A stretch of 64,000 nucleotides of DNA from Filimonas sp. (GCA_017306865.1 JAFKHH010000015.1:434001-498000), one strand, 5' to 3'. Shown: positions 51,765 through 61,557, counted from the first letter of the stretch. The notes: generated from the sequence alone by a model not told the origin. Translations and numbers: made by a program.

Positions 51765-52199
51765 ATGGGTATATCAGACAGGCTAGCTGAAATGCGCGAT
51801 AAATTGTCGCAGGAAAACCTGGAAGCAGGACAAGCATTCTTAGCAGCAAACAAAGAAAAAGAAGGCATCGTAACATTGCCAAGTGGTTTACAATACGAGA
51901 TCATAAAAGAAGGAAATGGTCCAAAACCAAATGCTACACAAACCGTAACATGCCACTACCACGGCACCCTGATCGATGGCAGGATCTTCGACAGCTCTGT
52001 ACAAAGAGGCCAGCCGGCCAGCTTCCCGCTGAACCGTGTTATTTCCGGTTGGACAGAAGCATTGCAATTAATGTCGGTGGGTAGCAAATGGAGACTATTC
52101 CTTCCTCCCGGTCTTGCTTATGGCAATAGACAAGTAAGCGCAGAGATAGGGCCAAACAGCACACTGATCTTCGAAGTAGAGTTGTTGGGAATAAAATAG
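51765..52199 (+). CDS. FKBP-type peptidyl-prolyl isomerase
   Basis: 144 residues without signal peptide, so cytoplasmic (FklB/FkpA-like domain with a short dimerising N-terminus DRLAEMRDKL). All FKBP active-site positions are kept: Tyr in CHYHG, Phe-Asp in RIFDSS, Phe in ASFPL, Val-Ile and Trp in RVISGWTEAL, Tyr in GLAYG and Phe in LIFEVELL. Catalyses cis-trans isomerisation at Xaa-Pro bonds. A diverged tandem copy follows 84 bases later. Confidence 0.93.
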   Translation: MGISDRLAEMRDKLSQENLEAGQAFLAANKEKEGIVTLPSGLQYEIIKEGNGPKPNATQTVTCHYHGTLIDGRIFDSSVQRGQPASFPLNRVISGWTEALQLMSVGSKWRLFLPPGLAYGNRQVSAEIGPNSTLIFEVELLGIK

Positions 52200-52283
52200 A
52201 ATGTGTTATTTTTAGAACAGGCATGATGGAGACATTGCTCCGGTCTGAGCCTATAATCCAAATAACATTTCTAAACGCTTTAC

Positions 52284-52715
52284 ATGAGTGTAATAAACAA
52301 GCATGCTGAGATGCGCGATTTAGCGCAGAAAAATCTGAGGGCCAGCGTAGCCTTTTTAGCAGAAAACAATATAAAGCCCTCCATCACCACACTAGCAAGC
52401 GGCTTACAGTATAGAATGCTGCATGCAGGTGATGGGCAACAGCCGGATGATAACAGCACTGTAATTTGTCATTACAAAGGCCAGCTTATCGATGAGCGCA
52501 TCTTCGGTGCGTCAGATCCTAAAGAAGGGCCCGTAAGCTTTGTTGTAAAAGAGCTCATTCCAGGCTTGAAAGAAGGATTGAAATTGATGAAAGTTGGTGG
52601 TATTGCGGATTTCTTTATTCCACCTGATCTTGCTTATGGTGACAGGCCAGCAAGCTCAATCATCGGCCCAAATGTTGTTTTAATCTACAGGATAGAATTG
52701 TTGAAAATAAAATAG
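52284..52715 (+). CDS. FKBP-type protein, tandem copy with altered active site
   Basis: 143 residues, aligned end to end with the upstream FKBP. Several catalytic-pocket residues differ: RIFDSS has become RIFGAS (Asp to Gly), the Trp of RVISGW is Leu in ELIPGL, and the Phe of LIFEVELL is Tyr in LIYRIELL. The flap Tyr (LAYGD) is kept. I expect weak or no prolyl isomerase activity but possible chaperone or FK506-independent binding (inference). Same orientation; probably arose by duplication. Confidence 0.9.
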   Translation: MSVINKHAEMRDLAQKNLRASVAFLAENNIKPSITTLASGLQYRMLHAGDGQQPDDNSTVICHYKGQLIDERIFGASDPKEGPVSFVVKELIPGLKEGLKLMKVGGIADFFIPPDLAYGDRPASSIIGPNVVLIYRIELLKIK

Positions 52716-52735
52716 GCAACATACATCTTTATTAC

Positions 52736-52810
52736 AGCTCACGGAAAATGTTGAATATGCAGAAAAAGTAAATGACACACTGCATATAATATTTCCCGTG
52801 AGCTTTTTTT
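52736..52810 (+). terminator. Terminator after FKBP pair
   Basis: AGCTCACGG ... CCGTGAGCT with inner ATATGCAG / CTGCATAT, followed by TTTTTTT. A long interrupted stem of about 60 bases. Confidence 0.75.
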
Positions 52811-52960
52811 ATTCCCACTCCTTTCTTCTACCGGTATGTTAATTAAATTTAAAATCTGCTGTTGTTCTCGCTTGTAAATACAAGAAAACAGTTAGCGTAG
52901 CAAAGATTGCGCAACGACCACTTTTAAAATCAGCTTAAAATTTTTACTTTTGCTGCCGAC

Positions 52961-53401
52961 ATGGCAAGCAAAGGCATACGCATATCATTCACACTTATAC
53001 TACTCTTATCTTTTTCGATAATGAGCCTTGCCTTGCCGGGTAACCATCTTTACCATGAATTAAACATCGGGAAGCAATACAAATCAGAACTCAGTATCAG
53101 CGATCCTGTAAAATGCAATTACCTGGTAAACGACCTGATCGGCATATGGGTAGACCATGATGATACAGCACATCCACCCGAGACAGACCCAGTGGTGCAA
53201 CCCGTACTCAGCGCTTACATTAGCCAGTACACCAACATAGCGCCCCGGTGCATATTGTTGAATACCGATCTGCTCTACACTTCATACTCTCCTTTAGGAG
53301 AATTCAATGAGAAGCCAATACAAAATACGGTTGCTACAATTCCCGTTCGTTTAAAACAACCGTCTTACTACGCCTTTCTCTTCAGGCTTACCCCGTTCTA
53401 G
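52961..53401 (+). CDS. Secreted protein of unknown function
   Basis: 146 residues with a signal peptide about 1-25 (SLALPGN). Two Cys (CNYLV and RCILL) could form a disulfide. No family recognised. A TACTTTTG element at 52945-52952 lies only 8 bases upstream of the ATG, so the transcript is likely leaderless or nearly so. Its 184-base downstream gap before the efflux operon holds nothing I can name. Confidence 0.7.
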   Translation: MASKGIRISFTLILLLSFSIMSLALPGNHLYHELNIGKQYKSELSISDPVKCNYLVNDLIGIWVDHDDTAHPPETDPVVQPVLSAYISQYTNIAPRCILLNTDLLYTSYSPLGEFNEKPIQNTVATIPVRLKQPSYYAFLFRLTPF

Positions 53402-53585
53402 TTTATTATACCTTACTGTATCACGTTGACATACGCATTGCGTGCGCTATTTTGTTTTCAACAAAGTAGTTCATGTATTTGTATGCACGGGTAACAACAG
53501 TCTCCTTTTAACGACTCCTTCTTACAACAAACCTGTTGCCAGGTATTGTTGCCATCTATTTATTGATCCACTTAATTAATGATTA

Positions 53586-54692
53586 ATGAGAAGCCAATTC
53601 TACTTAATTGCTGTCGCTTTATTATTGCTACAGGCATGCACAAACGGGAAATCATCAGAGAACAAAGACAAACTAGTGCAGGAATTTCCTGTGGTACAGC
53701 TATCCCTGCAGGATACACAACTACATAAAACATACGTAACATCTATTGCCGCAAAACAAAATGTGGAGATAAGGGCCAAAGTGTCCGGCTTTCTCGAAAA
53801 GATATTTGTAGACGAAGGCAAAGAAGTTTCCAAAGGCCAGCTACTCTTTCAGCTAAACGATAAGGAATACCAGATAGAACTGGCAAAAGCGCGTGCAAGC
53901 CTCGCATCTGCTATGGCAGAAGCCAATGCTGCAGAGCTGGAACTGGAGCGAGTAAAACTACTGGTGAGTAAAAATGTAATAGCAAAAACAGAACAACAAC
54001 TGGCACAGGCGAAAGTGAAAGCTGCCCAGGCCAGGATCAGCGAAGCTAAAGCCACAGAGCAGGATGTAGAAACACGCCTGTCATATACTTTCATCCGCGC
54101 ACCATTTAGCGGCATTATAGACAGGCTACCGTTGAAACTTGGCAGCCTGGTAGAGCAAGGTACACTCCTTACGACCATATCTGATCTAAGCGCAGTGTAT
54201 GGTTACTTCAATGTATCTGAAATAGAATACCTGCACTTTACCGGTAAAAAAGGAAAAGACAGCAGTAACCAATTTAGCAATATACAATTGACACTGGCTG
54301 ACGGTACGCCTTACCCGCACAAAGGAAAAATAGAAACTGTAGAAGGTGAGTTTGACCAGAACACCGGCTCCATCGCATTTAGAGCTACATTTCCCAATCC
54401 GAAGAAATTGTTGAAGCATGGCGCTACAGGTTCTATTCAATTAACTACTCCTAAGTCCAACTCAATATTAGTCCCGCAAAAGGCAGTGTTTGAAATTCAA
54501 GACAAGAACTATGTTTTTGTAGTGGATGACAAAAACATTGCACGCATGAAAAACTTTGAACCCGAAGCACGCGTTGGCAATTACTATCTCGTAAAAGAAG
54601 GCCTGAGTGAAAAAGACAAGATCGTGTACGAAGGCATTCAAAGCATTCGCGATGGTGAAGCCATCAAGCCAAAAATGACAGAGGCGAAATAG
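53586..54692 (+). CDS. RND efflux periplasmic adaptor (membrane fusion) lipoprotein
   Basis: 368 residues. Lipobox LLQAC (Cys18). A barrel-sandwich hybrid (lipoyl-like) domain flanks an alpha-helical hairpin (about 98-160: KARASLASAMAEANAAELELERVKLL, KTEQQLAQAKVKAAQARI). A beta-barrel domain and membrane-proximal domain (VLVPQKAVFEIQDKNYVFVV) follow. AcrA/MexA type. It connects the inner-membrane pump (54969) to the outer-membrane channel (58130). Confidence 0.94.
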   Translation: MRSQFYLIAVALLLLQACTNGKSSENKDKLVQEFPVVQLSLQDTQLHKTYVTSIAAKQNVEIRAKVSGFLEKIFVDEGKEVSKGQLLFQLNDKEYQIELAKARASLASAMAEANAAELELERVKLLVSKNVIAKTEQQLAQAKVKAAQARISEAKATEQDVETRLSYTFIRAPFSGIIDRLPLKLGSLVEQGTLLTTISDLSAVYGYFNVSEIEYLHFTGKKGKDSSNQFSNIQLTLADGTPYPHKGKIETVEGEFDQNTGSIAFRATFPNPKKLLKHGATGSIQLTTPKSNSILVPQKAVFEIQDKNYVFVVDDKNIARMKNFEPEARVGNYYLVKEGLSEKDKIVYEGIQSIRDGEAIKPKMTEAK

Positions 54693-54968
54693 TAAATGGC
54701 GAGTTGTCTGTTGTGCGTATGTATTGATGAACCGGGCTGTAGCAATTCTACTCAGCACCGCTTGCGTCGCACACTTCAGCAACAGCACTCCTATTCAGCA
54801 TGCTGTTCGACATGTTAGCGAAGCGCATGTCGAACGATAGATAAAATAGGATGTATATCCTTTTAAAGGCGGATTGCAAATCCGCATTACCTGGGCTCGA
54901 CATGCCCTTCGGAACATGTCGAACAGCAGCGTTCGCACAACGCTATAAAACATTGAAACAATTCTACA
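54693..54968. repeat. Repeat cluster inside the efflux operon
   Basis: 276 bases between adaptor and pump genes. It holds a CTTGCGTCGCACACTTCAG word (about 54763), a TTCGACATG hairpin (54805-54835), GCGGATT-GCA-AATCCGC (about 54870-54886) and a variant CTCGACATG ... CATGTCGAAC hairpin (54896-54924). No gene. Confidence 0.8.
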
Positions 54969-57900
54969 ATGATTGAAACATTTATAAAACGGCCGGTGCT
55001 ATCACTGGTTATTTCTCTTTTCCTTGTATTGCTCGGCGTGCTGGCATTGATCAGACTGCCCGTAACACAATTCCCGGACATTGTACCACCATCAGTAGTA
55101 GTAACAGCAAAATACACGGGTGCAAACGCAGAAGTGTGTGCCAATGCTGTAGCTACGCCGCTGGAACGCGCTATCAATGGCGTGCCTGGTATGACGTACA
55201 TGTCTTCCGTATCCAGTAACAATGGCATTACTTTAATACAGGTTTTCTTCAACGTAGGTACAGATCCTGACCAGGCTGCCGTAAACGTACAAAACCGCGT
55301 AACAACAGTTTTGGATGAGTTGCCGGAAGAAGTGATCAAAGCGGGTGTAACTACGGAGAAAGAAGTAAACAGCATGTTGCTTTACCTCAATATTACCAGC
55401 AAAGACAGTACGGCCGATGAAGAATTCATTTACAACTTCGCCGACATTAATGTATTGCAGGAGCTAAAACGTATAGATGGTGTTGGTTTTGCCGAGATCA
55501 TGGGTGCGCGTGAGTATTCTATGCGTGTATGGCTAAAGCCTGACAGGATGCTTGCATACAATGTTTCATCAGAAGAAGTAGTGCAGGCACTGCGTAACCA
55601 GAACGTAGAAGCAGCGCCGGGAAAGACAGGCGAAAGCTCCGGCAGGCAACAGCAAGCTTTACAATATGTACTGCGCTACACGGGCAAAATGTTTGATCCG
55701 AAACAATACCAGGAAGTCGTGATCAAAGCAAACGAAGAAGGTAATATACTCAAGTTAAAAGATATTGCAGATGTAGAGTTTGGTACACTGAGCTATGGCA
55801 TGGTTTCGAAAACAGATGGCAAGCCTTCTGCCTCTATTATGATCAAACAAAGGCCCGGCTCTAACGCAAGCGAAGTAATTGACAATATTAAAAATAAACT
55901 GGCCGAGTTAAAAACAACCAGCTTTCCGCCGGGCATGGAATATAACTATGCGTATGATGTATCACGATTCCTGGATGCCAGTATCAGTGAAGTATTACAT
56001 ACACTCATAGAAGCCTTTATACTTGTATTCATTGTAGTATTCATCTTCCTGCAAGATTTCCGCTCCACCTTAATTCCGGCATTGGCTGTACCTGTTGCAC
56101 TCATCGGTACACTTGCCTTTATGCAGATGCTCGGTTTTTCCATCAACCTGCTTACCCTCTTCGCCCTGGTATTGGCAATAGGTATAGTTGTAGACAACGC
56201 CATTGTAGTAGTGGAAGCTGTGCACGTAAAAATGCATGAAGAACAATTGTCTGCCATGGATGCAACCATCAAAGCCATGAAAGAGATTGCAGGCGCTATC
56301 TTAGCCATCACCTTAGTAATGTCAGCCGTGTTTATACCGGTAGCATTCCTATCCGGCCCTGTTGGTGTATTCTATCGCCAGTTCTCACTCACACTTGCCA
56401 TCTCCATTGTTATCTCCGGCATCAATGCCTTAACCTTAACGCCGGCGCTATGTGCGCTCATGCTGAAACCATCACACGGCACGAAAAAGAAAGGCTTATT
56501 GCAAAGGTTCTTTGGCGGGTTTAACAAACGTTATGATAAAACAGAACGCGGCTATAAAAAACTGGTTACACGCATAGCAGGCAGAAGGTTAGTAACCTTT
56601 GCCATTCTTATTGCATTCTGTGCAGGCACATGGGGCCTGGGCGCAATACTGCCTACAGGCTTTATACCTACGGAAGACCAGGGTATGATCTATGTGAATA
56701 TAACTACACCGCCCGGCTCTACCGTAGAGCGTACGGAAGAAGTGTTACAACAAGTACAAAGCGTTACTTCCAAACTGGAGGCAGTAGAGAACGTGAGCAC
56801 ACTTTCCGGCTACAGTCTTGTAAACGAAGTAGCCGGTGCATCGTATGGTATGGGCATGATCAATCTTAAATCCTGGGAAGCGCGTGATAAGACCGTACAG
56901 GAACTGATCACAGAACTGGAACAAAAGACAAAGCATATTAAAGATGCTAAAATTGAATTCTTCCCACCGCCAACCGTTCCCGGTTTTGGTAATGCAGGCG
57001 GTTTTGAATTACGCCTGTTAGATAAAGGCAAGAGTGGCAGCATTGCAAAAACAGCAGAGGTCACCAATCAATTCATTGATGAATTGAAGAAATCAAAAGT
57101 GATCGGCGCGGCCTTTACCAACTTCGACGCCAGCTTTCCGCAATACATGATCCATGTAGACCAGGACATGGCAGCGAAAAAAGGCATTACGGTGGACAAT
57201 GCCATGAGCACATTGCAAACATTATTGGGTAGCTATTACGCCACCAACTTCATTCGCTTTGGGCAAATGTATAAGGTGATGGTACAGGCCTATCCTGAAT
57301 ACCGGGCAAAGCCGGACGATATTCTGAAACTCTATGTAAAGAACGATCGCGGAGAGATGGTGCCCTATTCTACATTTATACGCCTGGAGCGGGTATATGG
57401 CCCGGAGCAATTAACCCGCTACAACATGTACACCGCAGCAATGATCAATGGAGATGCTGCACAAGGCTACTCCAGCGGTGAAGCCATCAGCGTAATTGAA
57501 AAAGTAGCAAAAGAGAAATTGCCCCGCGGTTACAGTTACGAATGGTCTGGCATGACGCGTGAGCAAATATTATCCGGCAACCAGGCTATGTATATCTTCA
57601 TCATTTGCCTTGTATTCGTTTACCTTTTACTTGCAGCACAGTATGAAAGCTTCCTATTGCCATTGCCAGTTATCCTATCGCTGCCAACAGGTGTTTTTGG
57701 CGCATTCTTATTCCTGAAATTACTAGGGTTAGAAAACAACATTTACGCCCAGGTAGCATTGGTAATGCTGATAGGCTTGTTGGGGAAAAACGCAATCCTC
57801 ATTGTAGAGTTTGCCATACAACGAAGAAAAACAGGCATCTCTATTTTAGAAGCCGCAAAGGAAGGCGCCGTTTCCCGTTTGCGCCCCATTCTTATGACCT

Positions 57901-58124
57901 CATTTGCCTTTGTTGCTGGCCTTATCCCACTATGTATTGCAACCGGTGCAGGAGCAATGGGCAACCGATCTATTGGTACTGCATCCGTTGGCGGCATGCT
58001 TATCGGAACATTGTTTGGCGTTATCCTCATTCCTGGCTTATACGTTGTATTTGCCAGCTTAGACGAACGCAAAAACAAACATGCAAAAAACGTTATTCCA
58101 TTAACAGAAGAAGTAGAACAATAA
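54969..58124 (+). CDS. RND multidrug efflux pump inner-membrane subunit (HAE1/AcrB type)
   Basis: 1051 residues, full length, 12 TM helices with two large periplasmic loops. The proton-relay segment in TM4 reads LAIGIVVDNAIVVVEAV, so the Asp-Asp pair of AcrB is Asp-Asn here. The TM10 Lys is present (LLGKNAILIVEFA). Drug-binding pore regions GTDPDQAAVNVQNRV and FGNAGGFELRLLD match HAE1 pumps. Exports hydrophobic or amphiphilic compounds; the spectrum cannot be predicted. Runs 5 bases ahead of the outer-membrane channel gene. Confidence 0.96.
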   Translation: MIETFIKRPVLSLVISLFLVLLGVLALIRLPVTQFPDIVPPSVVVTAKYTGANAEVCANAVATPLERAINGVPGMTYMSSVSSNNGITLIQVFFNVGTDPDQAAVNVQNRVTTVLDELPEEVIKAGVTTEKEVNSMLLYLNITSKDSTADEEFIYNFADINVLQELKRIDGVGFAEIMGAREYSMRVWLKPDRMLAYNVSSEEVVQALRNQNVEAAPGKTGESSGRQQQALQYVLRYTGKMFDPKQYQEVVIKANEEGNILKLKDIADVEFGTLSYGMVSKTDGKPSASIMIKQRPGSNASEVIDNIKNKLAELKTTSFPPGMEYNYAYDVSRFLDASISEVLHTLIEAFILVFIVVFIFLQDFRSTLIPALAVPVALIGTLAFMQMLGFSINLLTLFALVLAIGIVVDNAIVVVEAVHVKMHEEQLSAMDATIKAMKEIAGAILAITLVMSAVFIPVAFLSGPVGVFYRQFSLTLAISIVISGINALTLTPALCALMLKPSHGTKKKGLLQRFFGGFNKRYDKTERGYKKLVTRIAGRRLVTFAILIAFCAGTWGLGAILPTGFIPTEDQGMIYVNITTPPGSTVERTEEVLQQVQSVTSKLEAVENVSTLSGYSLVNEVAGASYGMGMINLKSWEARDKTVQELITELEQKTKHIKDAKIEFFPPPTVPGFGNAGGFELRLLDKGKSGSIAKTAEVTNQFIDELKKSKVIGAAFTNFDASFPQYMIHVDQDMAAKKGITVDNAMSTLQTLLGSYYATNFIRFGQMYKVMVQAYPEYRAKPDDILKLYVKNDRGEMVPYSTFIRLERVYGPEQLTRYNMYTAAMINGDAAQGYSSGEAISVIEKVAKEKLPRGYSYEWSGMTREQILSGNQAMYIFIICLVFVYLLLAAQYESFLLPLPVILSLPTGVFGAFLFLKLLGLENNIYAQVALVMLIGLLGKNAILIVEFAIQRRKTGISILEAAKEGAVSRLRPILMTSFAFVAGLIPLCIATGAGAMGNRSIGTASVGGMLIGTLFGVILIPGLYVVFASLDERKNKHAKNVIPLTEEVEQ

Positions 58125-58129
58125 ACGAA

Positions 58130-59569
58130 ATGAAGAACAAGATAATTTATACAATACTATTAAGCGGCCTTATCTCCTGGGGATGTAAAGTTGCTAAGCC
58201 TGTGCAAATACCCGATACCGTTACGCCGCCGGAAAAATTTTCTGCAACAACAGACACGACTAACATCGGGCTTGCTCCGCGCAAAGTTTTTTTCAAAGAC
58301 AAATTCCTCCAAAGCCTCATTGATACTGCGTTACAGCATAATACAGACTTACTTGCTTCCTTGCAACGGATAGAAGCTGCACGCGCCAGTTTAATGGTCG
58401 CAAAGGGTAATTTATATCCTTCGCTAAATGCAGTAGTTTCTGCAGGTGTAGACAAGTACGGTAATTATACACAAAACGGAGTAGGTAACTGGGATACCAA
58501 CCTGTCCCCTAACATAGACAAAGACCAGCATATACCACAGCCAGGTGTGCCTGATTATATGTTAGGTTTCAGAAGCTCGTGGGAAGTAGATATATGGGGC
58601 AAACTGAAGAATAAGAAAGCAGCAGCCTTAGCCAAATTCATTGCATCGGAAAACGCAACACAGTTTCTGAAAACAACCATAGTTGCTAATATAGCAGGCG
58701 CTTACTACGAATTATTGGCACTGGACAATGAGCTGAAGATCGTAGAGCATAACAGTACTTTACAGAAAGCGGCGAGCGAAGTGGTAAAGGTACAGAAAGA
58801 AGGTGGCCGTGCTACACAACTAGCCGTTCAGCAGTTTGAAGCGCAGTTGTTCGAAACACAAAGTATAGAATACAACATACGCCAGGAAATAACAGCAACA
58901 GAGAACTACATTAACCTGCTGATGGGGCGCTTTGCACAGCCCATTCTACGTGATACGACTTTTAACCAGGCTATCTTAGTAAAACAAATGCAAACAGGTG
59001 TACCATCTTCTCTCCTGCTAAACAGGCCGGATATACGGGAAGCTGAAATGCAATTGCACGGCGCTAAAGCAGATGTAAAAGCGGCACGTGCTGCATTCTT
59101 TCCTTCGTTTACCATTACACCTTACGCAGGCTTGAATGCGTTTAGCGCTGCATTGTTTTTCAATGTCGGGTCACTTGCATATGGCATTGTAGGTTCACTG
59201 ACCGCACCGATCTTTAACAACAAGCAAAACCAGGCCAATTATACAGGTGCTATTGCTCAAAACAAAGAAGCATATTATAACTATCAACGCTCTATCATCA
59301 GCAGCTTTAATGAAGTGACGACAGACATAAGTAAAATTGAGAATACACAAAAAGCATTAACGCTACGCGAGAAACAAGTAACAGAATTGAAGAACGCAGT
59401 CGGTTCGGCAAAAGATCTTTACCTCGCAGGCTACGCTTCTTACTTAGAAGTGATCACTGCGCAAAAAAGTGTCTTGCAGGCCGAGATAGAGTTAAATGAT
59501 AAAAAGAAAGAATTGTTCCAGACACAGATCAGCTTGTATAAATCTCTAGGTGGTGGATGGAGGGAGTAG
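58130..59569 (+). CDS. TolC-family outer-membrane efflux lipoprotein (OprM/NodT type)
   Basis: 479 residues from ATG 58130, 5 bases past the pump stop; earlier in-frame codons overlap the pump gene and are not used. Signal segment with Cys19 (LISWGC) makes it a lipoprotein channel. Two OEP repeats are visible, including SSWEVDIWGKLKNKK and LLNRPDIREAEMQLHGAKADVKAARAAFFPS, a hallmark of the OprM/NodT family. Forms the trimeric outer-membrane duct of the pump. AACAATT-word repeats begin at the base after its stop. Confidence 0.94.
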   Translation: MKNKIIYTILLSGLISWGCKVAKPVQIPDTVTPPEKFSATTDTTNIGLAPRKVFFKDKFLQSLIDTALQHNTDLLASLQRIEAARASLMVAKGNLYPSLNAVVSAGVDKYGNYTQNGVGNWDTNLSPNIDKDQHIPQPGVPDYMLGFRSSWEVDIWGKLKNKKAAALAKFIASENATQFLKTTIVANIAGAYYELLALDNELKIVEHNSTLQKAASEVVKVQKEGGRATQLAVQQFEAQLFETQSIEYNIRQEITATENYINLLMGRFAQPILRDTTFNQAILVKQMQTGVPSSLLLNRPDIREAEMQLHGAKADVKAARAAFFPSFTITPYAGLNAFSAALFFNVGSLAYGIVGSLTAPIFNNKQNQANYTGAIAQNKEAYYNYQRSIISSFNEVTTDISKIENTQKALTLREKQVTELKNAVGSAKDLYLAGYASYLEVITAQKSVLQAEIELNDKKKELFQTQISLYKSLGGGWRE

Positions 59570-59709
59570 CATTGTTGAATGGTTACATTGTTTTTCACCG
59601 CGGAGACGGAGAGAACGAAGAGTTACGCAGAGGCTTTGTGTCCTCTGCGTTTTCTTTGCGGCCTTTGCGTGAAATATTCAACAATTTATCATTCCAACAA
59701 TTCAACCAT
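59570..59709. repeat. Compound repeat between convergent efflux and amylase genes
   Basis: An ATTGTTGAATGGTTACATTG array starts right after the channel stop. The middle is a CTCTGCG-type inverted repeat with perfect core ACGCAGAGG-CTTTGTGT-CCTCTGCGT (59625-59650). An AACAATTCAACCATT array then runs to the base before the amylase stop codon (59710). Confidence 0.85.
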
Positions 59710-61557
59710 TTATTTCAACTCCAATATCAACATTGTCCACGGCTCTATATCATGTGACTTCTGTATTACAAAATCATTGCCGTTCTCTACATCTGTAGCT
59801 TTAGTAATCTGCTGTGTGCGTTCTGTATAATCGGAGAAAGAAAATTTTTGTTGTTTGTCAGATGTATTCATAATGCACATTACCGTCTGCTTATTATCAT
59901 AGCGGAAATACACATACAGACCATCTTTAGGCAGGTACTGCATTAGCTTACCTGTTTTAATGGCTGAAGATGATTTACGGAAGTTCGCCAGCCTGCGAGT
60001 AAAGTCTTGTATCTTTTTTTCATCCTCGGTTAAGTTCTGTCCTGTAAACGCATTTTTCTTATCACCATTCCATCCACCCGGAAAATCAAGCCTTACCCAT
60101 CCGTCCGGGTTAGACTCACCTTTCATTAATACTTCTGTACCGTAATACATCTGCGGAATACCGCGCGTAGTCAGCAACCAGCCAATACCCATTTTTTGTT
60201 TCGCTACATTCTCTTTCACCACAGAAAAAAAGCGGCTCATATCATGGTTATCCAGGAACACAACGTTACGCATCGGGTCTTTATACAGAAAATCATTACT
60301 TAACGTCGTGTATAACTTATTTACGCCATCAGTCCAGCCGAATAGCTGCATCAATGCAGGTTCTATCCCATAAAAGCGGCATTGAAAATCTACTACGCCT
60401 TGCAGGTTACTCTTAAAAGGCACGTTGATATTATTGTCCGCAAAGTATGCCTGTGCTGCTGTACCATGCACCCAGGCTTCGCCAAACATAGTAAGACGTG
60501 GATATTCCTGTAATAATTCTTTATTGCAACGGTTCATAAAATTCAGATCATTATAGATGTACGTATCTATACGCCAGCCATCTATGCCAAACATTTCCAC
60601 GCTCCACAAAGCATGTTGGATCAGAAAGTTGGCAACATAAGAATTAGCCTGGTCGAGGTCAGGCATTTGACGAGTGAACCATCCATCGCTCGTTATCTTT
60701 TTGTCATGTGCAGAAGCATAAGGATCAAACAATGGCTGGTCTTTAAAGCTCGTTTGTGTATAAGAAGGCCATTGATGAAACCAGTTTTTCGCAGGCGGGT
60801 CCAGCATCAGGAAATGAAATGAGCCAGTGTGATTATATACAGCATCCTGTATCAGTTTCATATTTCGCTTGTGCAATTCATCACTCAGTTGCAGGTATGC
60901 TTTTTCGCCACCTAAACGCGCATCTATTTTATAATGATCGGTGAAGGCATATCCATGCTCAGTACGGTCCGGCATATCATTTTCCAACACAGGCGTCATC
61001 CACAAAGTAGTCACACCCATTTTTTGTAAATAGTCCAAATGCTGAATAATGCCTTGCATATCTCCACCATGACGAAGGAAAATAGAATCCCGGTTCAGTG
61101 ACTGATCGCGCATGCCCGGTATTTTATCATTAGAAGGGTCACCATTACTAAAACGATCCGGCATCAGGAAGTAAATAAAATCACTAGAAGTTACCCCTTG
61201 TGCATATTGCGTTCCATTGCCCTTTCTCCGTGGCAACAAAGGCCACTTTATCGCATGAGCTTTGCCATCTTTTATACATTCAACAGACACATCTCCCGCT
61301 TTGGCAGTAGCCGCTATCGTTACATCTACCGCAATGTATTTACCATTTTCTAACGCATGTGTTCCTGTAATAGTAACGCCTGGGTATTTAATCCGTACCT
61401 GTTCCTTGCTGAAGCCATCATATTCTCCTTTGATCAGCAACTGCACTTTATTGTGCTTCATGCCAACCCACCAGTTCGTCGGGTACACTTTTGCATATTG
61501 CGCAAACAAGGCAACATGTAAACAAGTAAAAACAAAAAGGAACAGTATTTTTTTCAT
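59710..61557 (-). CDS. Secreted glycoside hydrolase family 13 alpha-amylase/neopullulanase-like
   Basis: 615 residues with signal peptide (about 1-19, VALFAQ). An N-terminal Ig-like domain (about 22-108) with NWWVGMKHNKVQLLIKG is typical of SusA/cyclomaltodextrinase-like enzymes. The GH13 barrel follows: nucleophile Asp331 (GIDGWRIDTY), acid/base Glu360 (MFGEAWV) and transition-state Asp439 (FLDNHDMSR). A C-terminal beta domain covers about 540-615. Probably periplasmic; cleaves alpha-1,4-glucans or maltooligosaccharides. Its neighbours are a sugar MFS carrier and glgC. Confidence 0.93.
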   Translation of the reverse strand: MKKILFLFVFTCLHVALFAQYAKVYPTNWWVGMKHNKVQLLIKGEYDGFSKEQVRIKYPGVTITGTHALENGKYIAVDVTIAATAKAGDVSVECIKDGKAHAIKWPLLPRRKGNGTQYAQGVTSSDFIYFLMPDRFSNGDPSNDKIPGMRDQSLNRDSIFLRHGGDMQGIIQHLDYLQKMGVTTLWMTPVLENDMPDRTEHGYAFTDHYKIDARLGGEKAYLQLSDELHKRNMKLIQDAVYNHTGSFHFLMLDPPAKNWFHQWPSYTQTSFKDQPLFDPYASAHDKKITSDGWFTRQMPDLDQANSYVANFLIQHALWSVEMFGIDGWRIDTYIYNDLNFMNRCNKELLQEYPRLTMFGEAWVHGTAAQAYFADNNINVPFKSNLQGVVDFQCRFYGIEPALMQLFGWTDGVNKLYTTLSNDFLYKDPMRNVVFLDNHDMSRFFSVVKENVAKQKMGIGWLLTTRGIPQMYYGTEVLMKGESNPDGWVRLDFPGGWNGDKKNAFTGQNLTEDEKKIQDFTRRLANFRKSSSAIKTGKLMQYLPKDGLYVYFRYDNKQTVMCIMNTSDKQQKFSFSDYTERTQQITKATDVENGNDFVIQKSHDIEPWTMLILELK

